Under the pieces are notes generated by a model. It was not told the origin of the DNA, did not search any database, and saw only the letters and a list, made by a program, of their open reading frames with translations. Source: Sphingomonas sp. AR_OL41 (lineage in GTDB: Bacteria; Pseudomonadota; Alphaproteobacteria; Sphingomonadales; Sphingomonadaceae). From it: a stretch of DNA of 64,000 nucleotides. The position numbers were made by a program, and so were the translations under genes. Location of the stretch: positions 1-64,000 of the forward strand of contig NZ_JARYTI010000020.1 of assembly GCF_029911635.1 (NCBI RefSeq), given 5' to 3'. Positions 28,733 to 38,631 of this stretch are shown here, one piece after another. Each line of letters begins with the position of its first letter. Within the stretch, counting starts at the first letter, position 1.

Positions 28733-29980
28733 CTATTCGACCCAGTCGCTGCGCAGCGGCTTCGACGCGAGCCACATCAGCAGGCCGGCGAGCAGGTATA
28801 GCGACAGGCCGCCGAGCATCGCGTAGCGCAGCGCCTCGTCGCCATATCTGGCGGTCAGCCCGTCGGACACCGCGCCGAGCACGAAGCTGCCCGCGCCGAG
28901 CCCGATGAGATTGTTGATCAGCAGGAAGCTCGCCGAGGCGGTGGCGCGCATATGCGCCGGCACGAGATGCTGCACGGCGGTGACAACCGGGGCGAGCCAC
29001 AGATAGACCAGCGCCTGGGGGACGAGCAGGAACAGGAATGCCGCGACGGTCGAGTGCGACATGATGCCGGCGGCGAACAACGGCACGGCAACGAAGAAGG
29101 CGATCGCCGGCGCGCGGGCATAAATGGCGCGATCGCGGCCGCCGAAGCGATCGCCGACATAGCCGCCGAGCAGGATCCCCGGCACGCCGCCGATCAGCAG
29201 GATGGCGCCGTAAAATTGCGCGATCTGGACGAGATCGAGATGGAAGCTGCGCTTGAGCAGCGACGGCAGCCAGAAGGCGAGGCCGTAGCCGAGCATCGAG
29301 CTCGACGCTGCGCCGAGCGCGAGCAGCCAGAAGCTTGGCTTGGCGGCGAGGATCGCGAACACCCGCCCGACCGGCGCGCGGCCGGCGACGGGCGCGGCAC
29401 GGACCGGCTCGCGCACCGCGAGGCGGAAGATCGGCGCGAGCAGGACGCCCGCCGCGCCGACGACGAAGAACGCCGTGCGCCAGTCGACCCGCGCGGCGAT
29501 ATAGCCGCCAAGCAGGACGCCGGCGGCCGAACCGAGCGGGATGCCGAGCGAATAGACCGACAGCGCGCGGGCGCGGGCGCGCGGCGGGAACATGTCGGCG
29601 ATCACCGCATAGGATGGCGCGATGCCGCCGGCCTCACCCACGCCAACGCCGATGCGCGCGGCGAACAACTGGCCGAAACTCATGGCGAAACCGCACATCC
29701 CGGTGAACAGGCTCCACAAGGCGAGACTGAGCGTGATCACCCAGGTGCGGCTGGTACGATCGGCCAGCCAGGCGAGCGGGATGGCGAGCGTCGAATAGAG
29801 GAAAGCGAAGGCGAGACCGCCGAGCAGGCCGAGCTGCTTGTCGCTGAGCTGGAGATCGGTCTTGATCGCCGAGGCGAGGATGCCGAGAATCTGCCGGTCG
29901 ACGAAGTTGAAGGTGTAGACGAGCAGCAGCATGACCAGCGCGAAATTGCGGTAGCCGGTGCCGGCGGACGTGTCGGTCAC
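28733..29980 (-). CDS. MFS transporter, spinster type
   Basis: 415 residues, 12 predicted membrane helices, GTG start with AAGGGA upstream. The first helix carries NFVDRQILGIL and loop 2-3 LADRTSRTW, and helix 5 begins GVGEAGGIAPSYA, all hallmarks of the spinster-like MFS group. Such transporters sit beside TonB receptors in sphingomonads and likely carry the imported compound over the inner membrane. The substrate is not known. It is downstream of the TonB receptor, separated by a hairpin. Confidence 0.87.
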   Translation of the reverse strand: MTDTSAGTGYRNFALVMLLLVYTFNFVDRQILGILASAIKTDLQLSDKQLGLLGGLAFAFLYSTLAIPLAWLADRTSRTWVITLSLALWSLFTGMCGFAMSFGQLFAARIGVGVGEAGGIAPSYAVIADMFPPRARARALSVYSLGIPLGSAAGVLLGGYIAARVDWRTAFFVVGAAGVLLAPIFRLAVREPVRAAPVAGRAPVGRVFAILAAKPSFWLLALGAASSSMLGYGLAFWLPSLLKRSFHLDLVQIAQFYGAILLIGGVPGILLGGYVGDRFGGRDRAIYARAPAIAFFVAVPLFAAGIMSHSTVAAFLFLLVPQALVYLWLAPVVTAVQHLVPAHMRATASASFLLINNLIGLGAGSFVLGAVSDGLTARYGDEALRYAMLGGLSLYLLAGLLMWLASKPLRSDWVE

Positions 29981-30003
29981 ATCTTTTCCCTTCGAAACGG
30001 AAA

Positions 30004-30037
30004 GGACCGGGCACTTCGCTGGCGAAGCACCCGGTCC
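30004..30037 (-). terminator. Hairpin terminator/attenuator between TonB receptor and MFS genes
   Basis: Minus strand: GGACCGGGTGCTTCGC, loop CA, GCGAAGTGCCCGGTCC, then TTTCC: a 16-bp stem with one imperfect pair. It lies after the receptor stop and before the MFS start, and could reduce expression of the transporter relative to the receptor. Confidence 0.75.
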
Positions 30038-30073
30038 CCTTCCCCCTTTACCGTTGCCCCGAGGGGCGGCGGC

Positions 30074-32419
30074 TCAGAATTTGGCCGCGACCGTCACGAA
30101 CACCTGGCGCGGATTGCCGTAAAAGGCGGTGGCGATGCCTTCCTTGCCCAGCGTCGGCGTGTAACCACCCGACCCGTTGAGGACCGGCACGCCGGCGATG
30201 GTCGAGCTGATATATTGATAGCCGCCGATCTTGTAGCGCACGTCGGTCAGGTTCTTGCCGTGGACGCCGATCGAATATTTTCCGCCGTCGAAGCTGTAGG
30301 TGATGTGCGCGTCGAGCAGCGTGTAGCCCGGCTGATCGAGGAACGGGCTGGCCGTCTCGAACTGATGCGTCAGGCTGCGATAGGACACCACGGTCGAGGC
30401 GTTGACCGAGCCCGGGCCGACCGGCAGCACCGCACCCAGCGTACCCGACACCGACCAGCTCGGCGTGTTCTGGAACACCCGGACATTGGCGATGTCGACC
30501 CCGGTCGGGCCGATGAAGGTCTTGTACTTGGCGTGCATGTAACCGAGCGTACCGGCCAGCGTGATCGCCGAGCCGTTACCGGCGAAGCCCTGCGCCAGGC
30601 GCGCATTGGTCTCGAGTTCGACACCGTTGATCCGCGCCTTGGCGGCGTTGGTGGTGATGCCGCAGAACGAGGCGACGCCGCCGACCGTGCAACCGACCGA
30701 GCCGGGGATCTGCACATCGGTATAGTCGGAGTGGAAGCCGTCGATCGCCCAGGTCAGCGCGCGATCGAACGCCGCGCCCTTCCAGCCGATCTCATAGCTC
30801 TTCACCGATTCGGGCCGGAACAGGAGGTAGTTGTAGATTTCCTGATAGCTGCGCACGCCGTCCTGGTTGACGTCCGGTGCCGAAGCCCCCGAGCCGCGCG
30901 GATCGAAGCCGCCGCCCTTGAAGCCTTCCGAATAGGACAGATAGAACATGTGCTGGTCGTTCGGCTTGAACGCGACCGAGGCGCGCGGCGTGAAGCGCTT
31001 GAACAGCGCGCGGCCGGTGAAATCGGTCGACGGGTTGCCGAACGGGGTCGGCGTGCCGCCGAATTCCGACGTCAGGCCGATATAGTTCGCCTTGAACACG
31101 TGCGAGTTGCGCTCGTCCCAGGTGTAGCGTGCACCGAGCGACAGGCTGAACTGCTCGGTAAAATCATAGGTGAAGTCGGCAAAGAAGGATTCGGTCTCGG
31201 TCCGGACATCGCCGGCGGTATAGGCATCAAGCCCGGCAATCGTCGTGCCGAGCAGCACCCCGAAACCGGTCTGCGCCTTGGCGCCGAGATAATAGAAGCC
31301 GACAATGCCGTTGAGCTTCTCGCTCTTGTAGGCGAGCTGGAATTCCTGGCTGGTCTGCTCGTTACGATAGACCGCGGGCACGTCGACATCGGCGGCGGGA
31401 AGCGAGTCGAAATCGATCGGCGCATAGGAGCGATCCTTGCGGAACGCGCTGATGCTCTTGAAGGTCAGGTGATCGGTCAGTTTCGCCTCGGCGACCATCG
31501 ACAGACCGCCGGCCCAGATGTCCTGGATCGGATTGTTGAGCCCGGCGCGCGTATCGTAGACATTGGCGAGGACCGGCGCGCCCGACAGCAGACCCGGGAT
31601 CAGGCGGTGGCCGTTGCGCGGGTTCGACTTGTCGTGGGTGTAGTCGCCGGTGATGCGGATCGACATGCGCTCGTCCGGCGTCTCGAACTCGATCGTGCCG
31701 CGCGCCGCCCAGATATTCTTGTTGTAATTGTCGAGGCCGAGATTGAGGTTCTTGCCGAAGCCGTCGCGCGTCAGCCGCGCGCCCGACACGCCGATCTTGA
31801 ACATGCTGCCGATCGGGGTCGAGGCGCTGATCACGCCATCGGCCTGGTTGTAGCTGCCATAGGTGCCGCGCAGATTGATTTCGGTGTGGTCGGACAGGCG
31901 TTTGGTGACATATTTCACCGCGCCGCCGATCGTGTTGCGGCCGTAGAGCGTACCCTGCGGGCCGCGCAGCACCTCGATCCGCTCGACGTCATAGATGTCG
32001 AGCACCGCCGCCTGCGGGCGGTTGAGATAGACGTCGTCGAGATAGATGCCGACGCCGGATTCGAAGCCAGGGACGGGATCCTGCTGGCCGACGCCGCGGA
32101 TGAAGGCGGCGAGCGTCGAGTTGGTGCCGCGCGCATCCTTGAGCGTGATGTTGGGCGTCGTCGTCTGGATGTCGGTCAGGTCGATCGCGCCCGACTTGGC
32201 GAGCTTGTCGGCGGAAAAAGCGGTGACCGCGATCGGGGTTTGCAGCAGCGACTCGGCGCGGCGGCGTGCCGTGACGACGATGTCACCATTTTCCGGGGCG
32301 GCGGCCTGTTCGGGCGCCGGTGCGGCAGACGCGTCCTGCGCAAAGGCCGGTGCGGCCATCAGTGCCGCGAAGGCGGCGCCTCCGCACAGCATGGCGCGCG
32401 TGAAATTCGGGCGTGACAT
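30074..32419 (-). CDS. TonB-dependent receptor
   Basis: 781 residues from ATG 32419, which follows AGGAGG; a longer frame to 32446 is not needed. Signal peptide ends AFAQ; a TonB box (DIVVTARRR) leads to the plug with RGPQGTLYGRNTIGG, then the beta barrel ending in Phe (AAKF). It lacks an STN domain. Such receptors move large or scarce ligands over the outer membrane with TonB energy. A divergent TetR gene and an intervening dyad imply local control. Confidence 0.93.
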   Translation of the reverse strand: MSRPNFTRAMLCGGAAFAALMAAPAFAQDASAAPAPEQAAAPENGDIVVTARRRAESLLQTPIAVTAFSADKLAKSGAIDLTDIQTTTPNITLKDARGTNSTLAAFIRGVGQQDPVPGFESGVGIYLDDVYLNRPQAAVLDIYDVERIEVLRGPQGTLYGRNTIGGAVKYVTKRLSDHTEINLRGTYGSYNQADGVISASTPIGSMFKIGVSGARLTRDGFGKNLNLGLDNYNKNIWAARGTIEFETPDERMSIRITGDYTHDKSNPRNGHRLIPGLLSGAPVLANVYDTRAGLNNPIQDIWAGGLSMVAEAKLTDHLTFKSISAFRKDRSYAPIDFDSLPAADVDVPAVYRNEQTSQEFQLAYKSEKLNGIVGFYYLGAKAQTGFGVLLGTTIAGLDAYTAGDVRTETESFFADFTYDFTEQFSLSLGARYTWDERNSHVFKANYIGLTSEFGGTPTPFGNPSTDFTGRALFKRFTPRASVAFKPNDQHMFYLSYSEGFKGGGFDPRGSGASAPDVNQDGVRSYQEIYNYLLFRPESVKSYEIGWKGAAFDRALTWAIDGFHSDYTDVQIPGSVGCTVGGVASFCGITTNAAKARINGVELETNARLAQGFAGNGSAITLAGTLGYMHAKYKTFIGPTGVDIANVRVFQNTPSWSVSGTLGAVLPVGPGSVNASTVVSYRSLTHQFETASPFLDQPGYTLLDAHITYSFDGGKYSIGVHGKNLTDVRYKIGGYQYISSTIAGVPVLNGSGGYTPTLGKEGIATAFYGNPRQVFVTVAAKF

Positions 32420-32498
32420 GGTAGTTCTCCCCTCCTGCGGCGCCACATGGTGGTTCCCGGTCTGTTACCGGGTTGTGCGCCAGTTGAAGTCGCTATAC

Positions 32499-32519
32499 TG
32501 AAACCTGAACCAGGTTTCA
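32499..32519. promoter_or_regulatory. Candidate TetR operator (9-bp dyad)
   Basis: Perfect inverted repeat TGAAACCTG - AAC - CAGGTTTCA in the gap between the divergent TonB receptor and TetR genes. Arms of 9 bases and a 3-base centre suit a TetR-family dimer. It is 80 bases from the receptor ATG and 27 from the TetR ATG. Confidence 0.6.
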
Positions 32520-32545
32520 ACTTGGAATGGGGAGGCAAGGAAAAA

Positions 32546-33196
32546 ATGGGCGGAGAGCGTGTCCCATCGGCAACGCCGGGCAGTCGCGCCGACTTGCTGA
32601 CCAGCAGCGAGGGCAAGGCGCCGCGCACCGAACGCGGGCGCAAGACGCTGCGCGCGATCCTCGATGCTGCGGCAATCGAATTCGGCGAGCGCGGCTTTCA
32701 CGAGGCCTCGATCAGCGGCATCACGCGCCGCGCCGGCGTCGCGCTGGGCAGTTTCTACACCTATTTCGATTCGAAGGACGCGGTATTCCGCGCGCTGGTC
32801 CGCGACATGTCGGACCGGGTGCGCGACGAGGTCGCTCCGGCGATTCGTGCCGCGACGGGGCAGATCGCCGCCGAGCGCGCCGGTCTGCTCGCCTTCATGA
32901 CCTTCGTGCAGGGCCACAAGGAAATCTACCGGATCATCGACGAAGCCGAATTCGTCGATCCCGAAAGCTTCCAGCTGCACTACAACACCACGGCGGACCG
33001 CATCGCCGCGCGGTTGAAGGCAGCGGCGGAGCGTGGCGAGATTCGCACCGACATCTCCGACGTCCACGCCTGGGCGATCATGGGCATGAACGTGTTTCTG
33101 GGTTTGCGCTTTGGCGTCTGGGCCGATGATCGCCAGCCCGCGGAAATCGCCGATATCGTCGCCGACATGCTGGCGCATGGTATCGCGCCGCGGTGA
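32546..33196 (+). CDS. TetR/AcrR-family transcriptional regulator
   Basis: 216 residues from ATG 32546 (GGAGG and AAGGAA just upstream; the GTG at 32447 would cross the operator). The N-terminal helix-turn-helix is in AAAIEFGERGFHEASISGITRRAGVALGSFYTYF (about 43-75), and the C-terminal ligand domain is helical. Divergent from the TonB receptor, it likely represses the receptor-MFS genes and itself until its ligand binds. Confidence 0.92.
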   Translation: MGGERVPSATPGSRADLLTSSEGKAPRTERGRKTLRAILDAAAIEFGERGFHEASISGITRRAGVALGSFYTYFDSKDAVFRALVRDMSDRVRDEVAPAIRAATGQIAAERAGLLAFMTFVQGHKEIYRIIDEAEFVDPESFQLHYNTTADRIAARLKAAAERGEIRTDISDVHAWAIMGMNVFLGLRFGVWADDRQPAEIADIVADMLAHGIAPR

Positions 33197-33221
33197 GATG
33201 GCGCGCGGCGAAGCCAATATC

Positions 33222-33327
33222 TTCCTCGGCGAAGGCCGGGTTCCAGTTGGGAGGGAAGTTGTGACGCGCGTTGCCGCTCATCACATCCGTCATTCCAACT
33301 GGACCCCGGCCTTCGCCGGGGAAGGGT
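33222..33327. repeat. Palindromic intergenic repeat after the TetR gene
   Basis: CCTCGGCGAAGGCCGGG...CCAGTTGG on one side and CCAACTGGACCCCGGCC...GCCGGGGAAG on the other form a long imperfect inverted repeat between convergent genes. It belongs to the same class as the other intergenic palindromes. Confidence 0.55.
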
Positions 33328-33364
33328 AGTTATGGCGCGTTGCGTCTAGCGCGCGGCGTTGTGA

Positions 33365-35098
33365 CTAGCGCGCCTTCACATAACTACCCGGCGCATCCTC
33401 GATCGCCTTGAGCTTGCCCTTGCCCGGCTTGCGCGCACCCTTGGCGGGGACGGTCGCCGGATCCTGCCCGACCAGCCAATCGTGCCAGTCGGGCCACCAG
33501 CTGCCCTTGGTCTCGGTCGCGCCGGCGACGAACTCGGCGAGCGTCTCGGCCGGCGCTGCGTTGGTCCAATATTGATATTTGCCCAGCGCCGGCGGGTTGA
33601 CGACCCCCGCGATATGCCCCGAGCCGGCGAGCACGAACCTGATCGGCCCGGCGAACTGGTGGGTGATCTTCCACACGCTCTCGGCCGGGGCAATATGGTC
33701 CTCGCGACCGGCCTGGATATAGGACGGCGTCTTGACCCGCGTCAGGTCGATCGGCGTGCCGAGCGCCGACAGGGCACCCGGCTTGACCAGCAGATTGTCG
33801 CGGTACAGGTCGGTCAGGTAACTCATGTGCCAGGCCGAGGGCAGGTTGGTCGTGTCGCTGTTCCAGTGCAGCAGGTCGAACGGCGCATAATCCTGGCCGA
33901 GCAGGTAATTGTTGGTGACATAGTTCCAGATCAGGTCGCGCCCGCGCAGCAGGTTGAAGGTCATCGCCATGTAGCGCCCGTCGAGAAACCCGTCGGGCGA
34001 CAGCGATTTCAGCATGGCCAGCATCTCGTCATCGACGAAATGCAGCAGCTCGCCGGCCTGGTCGAAATCGACCTGGGCGGTGAAGAAGGTCGCGCTTTTC
34101 ACCTTCTTGCCCTGCTTGCGCGCCGCCAACACGGCGAGCGTCGCGGCCAGCGTCGTGCCCGCGACGCAATAGCCGATCGTGTGCACCGCAGGCACATCGA
34201 GCAGGCTGCGGATCGTATCGATCACCTCGAGCTGCGCGGCGATGTAATCGTCCCACACGACACGCGCCATCGACGCATCGGCTGAGCGCCACGACACCAT
34301 GAAGACGGTGATGCCATGGTCGACGCACCAGCGGATGAAGCTCTTTTCCGCGGTGAGATCGAGGATGTAGAAGCGGTTGATCCAGGGCGGGAAGATCACC
34401 AGCGGCACCGCCAGCACCGATTCGGTCGCGGGGGCATATTGAATCAGTTCGTAGAGGTCGGTGCGTCGGATGACCTTGCCCGGCGTGGTGGCAAGATTGC
34501 GCCCGACCTCGAACGCATCGGGCGCGGTCTGCGTCATCTGTCCCTTGGCCATGTCGGCCAGCATGCGCTTCAGCCCGGTGAGCAAATTCTCGCCGCCGGT
34601 TTCGATCGTCTTTTCGAGCACCAGCGGGTTGGTCGTCGGGAAATTGGACGGGCTCATCGCATCGATGAAGCCGCGCATCGCAAAGTCCAGCTGCTGCTTC
34701 TGCTTCGCATCGAGCCCGTCGAGCGACGCGACATTGTCGAGCATATAATCGGAGACGAGAAAATAACTTTGCCGGATCCAGTCGAACACCGGATTTTCGT
34801 GCCAGCGCGGATCTCGAAAGCGCTTGTCGCCGTCGTGCGACGACGGCGTGGGGACAGGCGCATGCGTCGGATCGATCATGCGTTGCCACAGGCTGAGGCT
34901 CTGATTCCAGAAGTCGCGCGTCCGCGCGAGCGTCGCGGGATCGGTCAGCCCCGGGATTGGCGGCAATGCCTCGGTCGCGACGGGTAACTCGAAGCCCTGT
35001 TCCATCACCTGCTGCTGCAGCCGGCCGAGCAGCAAGGTCCAGCGCTGCATCTCTTCCAGACTGGGGATTGCCGAAGCCGGATCGTCGCGCCCGGCCAT
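33365..35098 (-). CDS. phaC: Class I poly(3-hydroxyalkanoate) synthase
   Basis: 577 residues. The modified lipase box GYCVAG holds the nucleophile C311; the partner Asp (in GREDHIAP) and His (in GSGHIAGV) follow. The N-terminal domain of about 200 residues and the length mark class I enzymes that polymerise short-chain hydroxyacyl-CoA. The C-terminus is lysine-rich. No phaA/phaB or granule protein lies next to it, though an SDR elsewhere in the window could supply hydroxyacyl-CoA (speculative). Confidence 0.95.
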   Translation of the reverse strand: MAGRDDPASAIPSLEEMQRWTLLLGRLQQQVMEQGFELPVATEALPPIPGLTDPATLARTRDFWNQSLSLWQRMIDPTHAPVPTPSSHDGDKRFRDPRWHENPVFDWIRQSYFLVSDYMLDNVASLDGLDAKQKQQLDFAMRGFIDAMSPSNFPTTNPLVLEKTIETGGENLLTGLKRMLADMAKGQMTQTAPDAFEVGRNLATTPGKVIRRTDLYELIQYAPATESVLAVPLVIFPPWINRFYILDLTAEKSFIRWCVDHGITVFMVSWRSADASMARVVWDDYIAAQLEVIDTIRSLLDVPAVHTIGYCVAGTTLAATLAVLAARKQGKKVKSATFFTAQVDFDQAGELLHFVDDEMLAMLKSLSPDGFLDGRYMAMTFNLLRGRDLIWNYVTNNYLLGQDYAPFDLLHWNSDTTNLPSAWHMSYLTDLYRDNLLVKPGALSALGTPIDLTRVKTPSYIQAGREDHIAPAESVWKITHQFAGPIRFVLAGSGHIAGVVNPPALGKYQYWTNAAPAETLAEFVAGATETKGSWWPDWHDWLVGQDPATVPAKGARKPGKGKLKAIEDAPGSYVKAR

Positions 35099-35271
35099 CA
35101 GTATCGCCGCTCGTCTGCGGCACCGCGCCAGGCCGGCGCGACCGCGCCGGGCGAAGCTGCGATCGGGACCGTCGTCATCATTTTCTCTCTCCGGCGGCGC
35201 GGCGGCGAATTTCGTGCTACATAGCGCGGCGTCGCCGCGTTGGCGACCACAGCCGAAGGCAAGATCGACCC

Positions 35272-36480
35272 ATGTCTGACGAATTCTACCGCATCCGCCG
35301 TCTGCCCCCCTATGTCATCGCCGAAGTCAACGCGATGCGGGCTCAGGCGCGGGCGGCGGGCGAGGACATCATCGATCTCGGCATGGGCAATCCCGATCTG
35401 CCGCCGCCGCAACACGTCATCGACAAATTGTGCGAAGTGGCGCGCAAGCCCGATGCGCATGGCTATTCCGCGTCGAAGGGCATCCCCGGGCTGCGCAAGG
35501 CGCAGGCCAATTATTACGGGCGCCGTTTCGGCGTCGATCTCGACCCGGAAACCGAGGTCGTCGTGACGCTCGGTTCGAAGGAAGGCCTCGCCAATCTCGC
35601 CCAGGCGATCACCGCGCCGGGCGATGTCGTGCTCGCGCCCAACCCGAGCTACCCGATTCACACCTTCGGCTTCATCATTGCTGGCGCAACGATTCGCAGC
35701 GTGCCGACCACGCCCGACGAGCATTATTTCGAATCGCTCGAGCGCGCGATGGCGTTCACCGTGCCGCGTCCCAGCGTGCTGGTGATGGGCTATCCGTCGA
35801 ACCCCACCGCCGAGGTCGTCGATCTCGCCTTTTACGAGCGCGTCGTCGCCTTCGCCAAGGAGCACAAGCTGTGGGTGCTGTCCGACCTGGCCTATTCCGA
35901 ACTTTATTATGACGACCAGCCGACCCCCTCGATCCTGCAGGTCAAGGGCGCCAAGGACGTCGCGGTCGAGTTCACCTCGCTATCCAAGACCTATTCGATG
36001 GCCGGCTGGCGGATCGGCTTCGCGGTCGGCAACCAGAAGCTGATCGCCGCGCTGACGCGGGTGAAATCCTATCTCGATTACGGTGCGTTCACCCCGATCC
36101 AGGCCGCCGCGGTCGCCGCGATCAACGGCCCGCAGGACATCGTCGAAGCCAATCGCACGCTGTATCGCCAGCGCCGCGACGTGCTGGTCGAAAGTTTCGG
36201 CCGCGCCGGCTGGGAGATCCCCTCCCCGCGCGCCTCGATGTTCGCCTGGGCGCCGCTGCCGCCGGCGCTGCAACATCTCGGCAGCCTGGAATTTTCCAAG
36301 CAATTGCTCACCCATGCCAAGGTCGCCGTCGCACCCGGCGTGGGCTATGGCGAAAATGGCGAAGGTTATGTTCGGATCGCGATGGTCGAGAACGAGCAGC
36401 GGCTGCGCCAGGCCGCACGCAACGTGAAGCGCTATCTCACCAGCATGGGCGTCAACACCCCCGCGCAGCAGAGCGGCTAA
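35272..36480 (+). CDS. Class I/II PLP aminotransferase (AlaC/LL-DAP type)
   Basis: 402 residues from ATG 35272. Motifs: DLGMGNPDLPPP near the N-terminus, YPSNPTAEV, LSDLAYSELYYD and SLSKTYSMAGWRIGF with the PLP lysine. The arrangement matches the alanine/LL-diaminopimelate aminotransferase subgroup. It most likely interconverts alanine or another amino acid and its keto acid. Divergent from phaC; DUF2061 follows after 6 bases. Confidence 0.9.
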   Translation: MSDEFYRIRRLPPYVIAEVNAMRAQARAAGEDIIDLGMGNPDLPPPQHVIDKLCEVARKPDAHGYSASKGIPGLRKAQANYYGRRFGVDLDPETEVVVTLGSKEGLANLAQAITAPGDVVLAPNPSYPIHTFGFIIAGATIRSVPTTPDEHYFESLERAMAFTVPRPSVLVMGYPSNPTAEVVDLAFYERVVAFAKEHKLWVLSDLAYSELYYDDQPTPSILQVKGAKDVAVEFTSLSKTYSMAGWRIGFAVGNQKLIAALTRVKSYLDYGAFTPIQAAAVAAINGPQDIVEANRTLYRQRRDVLVESFGRAGWEIPSPRASMFAWAPLPPALQHLGSLEFSKQLLTHAKVAVAPGVGYGENGEGYVRIAMVENEQRLRQAARNVKRYLTSMGVNTPAQQSG

Positions 36481-36486
36481 GCCGCG

Positions 36487-36759
36487 ATGTTCCTGCTGCG
36501 CGGCGTCGAAAGCCACCCGCGGTCGTTCGTCAAGGCGGTGTCGTGGCGAATGCTCGGCAGCATCGACACCTTCGTGCTCGGCATGATCTTCACCGGCGGC
36601 AACGGCAAGATCGCCGGCGCGATCGCCGGCACCGAGGTGATCACCAAGATCTTCCTGTTCTATTTTCACGAACGGATCTGGTCGCTGGTGCGCTGGGGGC
36701 ATCGCTTCGACGCGCCGACGCCGGACCAATCGGGAGAAGGCGCGCCGATCGCGCCGTGA
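36487..36759 (+). CDS. DUF2061 membrane protein
   Basis: 90 residues. The DUF2061 signature is clear: KAVSWRMLGSIDTFVLG, then IFTGGNGKIAGAIAGTEVITK and FYFHERIW, giving two membrane segments. Function not established; in some genomes the domain is fused to sulfate-assimilation enzymes. It follows the aminotransferase stop by 6 bases, so it is co-transcribed. Confidence 0.88.
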   Translation: MFLLRGVESHPRSFVKAVSWRMLGSIDTFVLGMIFTGGNGKIAGAIAGTEVITKIFLFYFHERIWSLVRWGHRFDAPTPDQSGEGAPIAP

Positions 36760-36837
36760 ACCGGGCGCGCGATGCGACGAACCGAAGCGCCGATGGAACA
36801 GTGGCTTAACCTGGCGGTGCGATAGATCTCCGCAACC

Positions 36838-38622
36838 ATGCGATTTCCACCATCATTGCGAACGCCGGCGACGCTGCCGGCGGTGATTGCGCTGAGTTAC
36901 GCGCTGCTCGCGGCGGTCGCGATCGTCCTGACGCGGCGCAGTGGCGGGATCGCGCTGATGTGGCTGGCCAACGGACCGTTGATCGCGGCGTTGGCGACCG
37001 CCCGCTATCGACGCTGGCCGGTGCTGGTCGGTGCCGCGATGCTGGGCAGCATGGCGGCATCGATCGCCGTCTCGCCCTTTTCCTCGGTCGGGCCGATCTT
37101 TGCCAGTGCCAATATCGGCGAGGCGGCACTTGCGGCGTGGCTCATCCGGTACTTCGCGGTCGATCGCAGCCTGTTCACCAGCGCGCCGTCGATCGGCCTG
37201 TTCGTGCTCGGTGCCGTCGTTGCCGCGCCGCTGGCCAGCGGTATTTTCGCCATGACGACGCTCGGCATGCTACTGCCGCTCGATCCGCTCGCCACCTTGT
37301 TCGACTGGCAGCTCGGACATGGCATCGGCAATCTCATCGCGGCGCCGCTCGCGCTGCTGTTCGCGCGCAGTCGGATCAGCGGACATTTCCTGCGCGCCCG
37401 ACATGGCGCCTGGCGCGCAAGCGGTTGTCTCTTGCTGGTCGCAGGCACGACCGTCGCGGTGTTCTACCAGAGCAGCCTGCCGCTGCTGTTCCTGCCGCTC
37501 GCGCCGCTGCTGGTCGCAACATTTTCGATGCAGCGCTTCGGCGCGGCCGGCGGCGTCCTGATCATCGGACTCATCGGCGGCGTGGCGACGCTCGGCGGCT
37601 CAGGTCCGATGATGCTGATCCATGGCGGCCAGGAAATTCATCTGCAATTCCTGCAATTCTATCTCGCCGTGCTGTTCCTGACCGCGATGCCGGTTGCGGC
37701 GACGCTGTGGCAGCGCGACCGGCTGACGCTGGCGTTGCGCGAGAGCGAGGCGCGATATCGCCTGCTCGCCGACAATGCGACCGACATCATGCTGACGCTC
37801 GAACCCGACGGGACGATCCGCTTCGTTTCCGCATCGGTCCTCGAACTTGGCCTGTTTTCGCCCGACACGCTGATCGGCACCAACGCGGCGGCGCTGGTGT
37901 ACGAACCCGACCGCGCACGGGTGAGTGCGGTGCATGTCACCGCCTTGAAGGCGCCCGACCGCACCTTCACGGTCGAATATCGCGCGACACGCGCCGATGG
38001 TTCGCTCGGCTGGTTCGAGGCCAATACGCGCGCGGTTTCGGGAGCCGACGGCACGGTCGGCGCCGTCGTCAGCGTGCTGCGCGTGCTCGACGGACGCAAG
38101 GAGCGCGAGGCCGAACTGGAACGCGCGGCGACAACCGACCCGCTGACCGGCCTTCTCAACCGCACGGCCTTCCGCCGCGCCGCAGCGGAGGCGATGGCGG
38201 CGGCGCGGCATGGCATACCTTCCACGCTGGCGTTGCTCGATCTCGATCATTTCAAGGCAATCAACGATACCTATGGCCACGCCGTGGGCGACAAAGCGCT
38301 GCTGATGGTCGCCGACCTGCTGCGCGATCGCGTCCGCGCCGGCGACGTCGTCGGGCGGGTCGGCGGCGAGGAGTTCGCGGTGCTGTTCAGCGGCCTGTCA
38401 CAGACGGCGGCCGCACCGGTCTGCGATCGGATCCGCGTCGCGCTCGGCGAACAGCGCCTTCCCGGCGGCGATATCGGCGTGACGATGAGCGCCGGCCTTG
38501 CCGAGCTTTGCCCTGGCTTTGGGCTCGAGCCGATCTTCGAGGCCGCGGATCGCGCGCTTTATCGCGCCAAGGCGGCGGGGCGGAACCGGATTGCAGTGGA
38601 AAGCGATCCGCGAGGCGGCTAG
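36838..38622 (+). CDS. MASE1-PAS-GGDEF diguanylate cyclase
   Basis: 594 residues. An N-terminal MASE1 domain of about eight membrane helices (1-290), a PAS domain (about 305-425) and a C-terminal GGDEF domain. The active site is GGEEF. The inhibitory site RAGD stands five residues before GGEEF, so feedback by cyclic di-GMP is expected, unlike the cyclase at 12.6-13.7 kb. It should convert a membrane or PAS-sensed signal into cyclic di-GMP. The signal is unknown. Confidence 0.93.
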   Translation: MRFPPSLRTPATLPAVIALSYALLAAVAIVLTRRSGGIALMWLANGPLIAALATARYRRWPVLVGAAMLGSMAASIAVSPFSSVGPIFASANIGEAALAAWLIRYFAVDRSLFTSAPSIGLFVLGAVVAAPLASGIFAMTTLGMLLPLDPLATLFDWQLGHGIGNLIAAPLALLFARSRISGHFLRARHGAWRASGCLLLVAGTTVAVFYQSSLPLLFLPLAPLLVATFSMQRFGAAGGVLIIGLIGGVATLGGSGPMMLIHGGQEIHLQFLQFYLAVLFLTAMPVAATLWQRDRLTLALRESEARYRLLADNATDIMLTLEPDGTIRFVSASVLELGLFSPDTLIGTNAAALVYEPDRARVSAVHVTALKAPDRTFTVEYRATRADGSLGWFEANTRAVSGADGTVGAVVSVLRVLDGRKEREAELERAATTDPLTGLLNRTAFRRAAAEAMAAARHGIPSTLALLDLDHFKAINDTYGHAVGDKALLMVADLLRDRVRAGDVVGRVGGEEFAVLFSGLSQTAAAPVCDRIRVALGEQRLPGGDIGVTMSAGLAELCPGFGLEPIFEAADRALYRAKAAGRNRIAVESDPRGG

Positions 38623-38631
38623 CGACGCGCG

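Noticed and set aside
28952..32416. Plus-strand open frame of 1154 codons over the MFS and TonB receptor genes
   Set aside because: It is antisense to two clear genes, has no domain, and its Arg/Ala/Asp/Glu/Gly-rich content is what GC-rich codon mirrors give.
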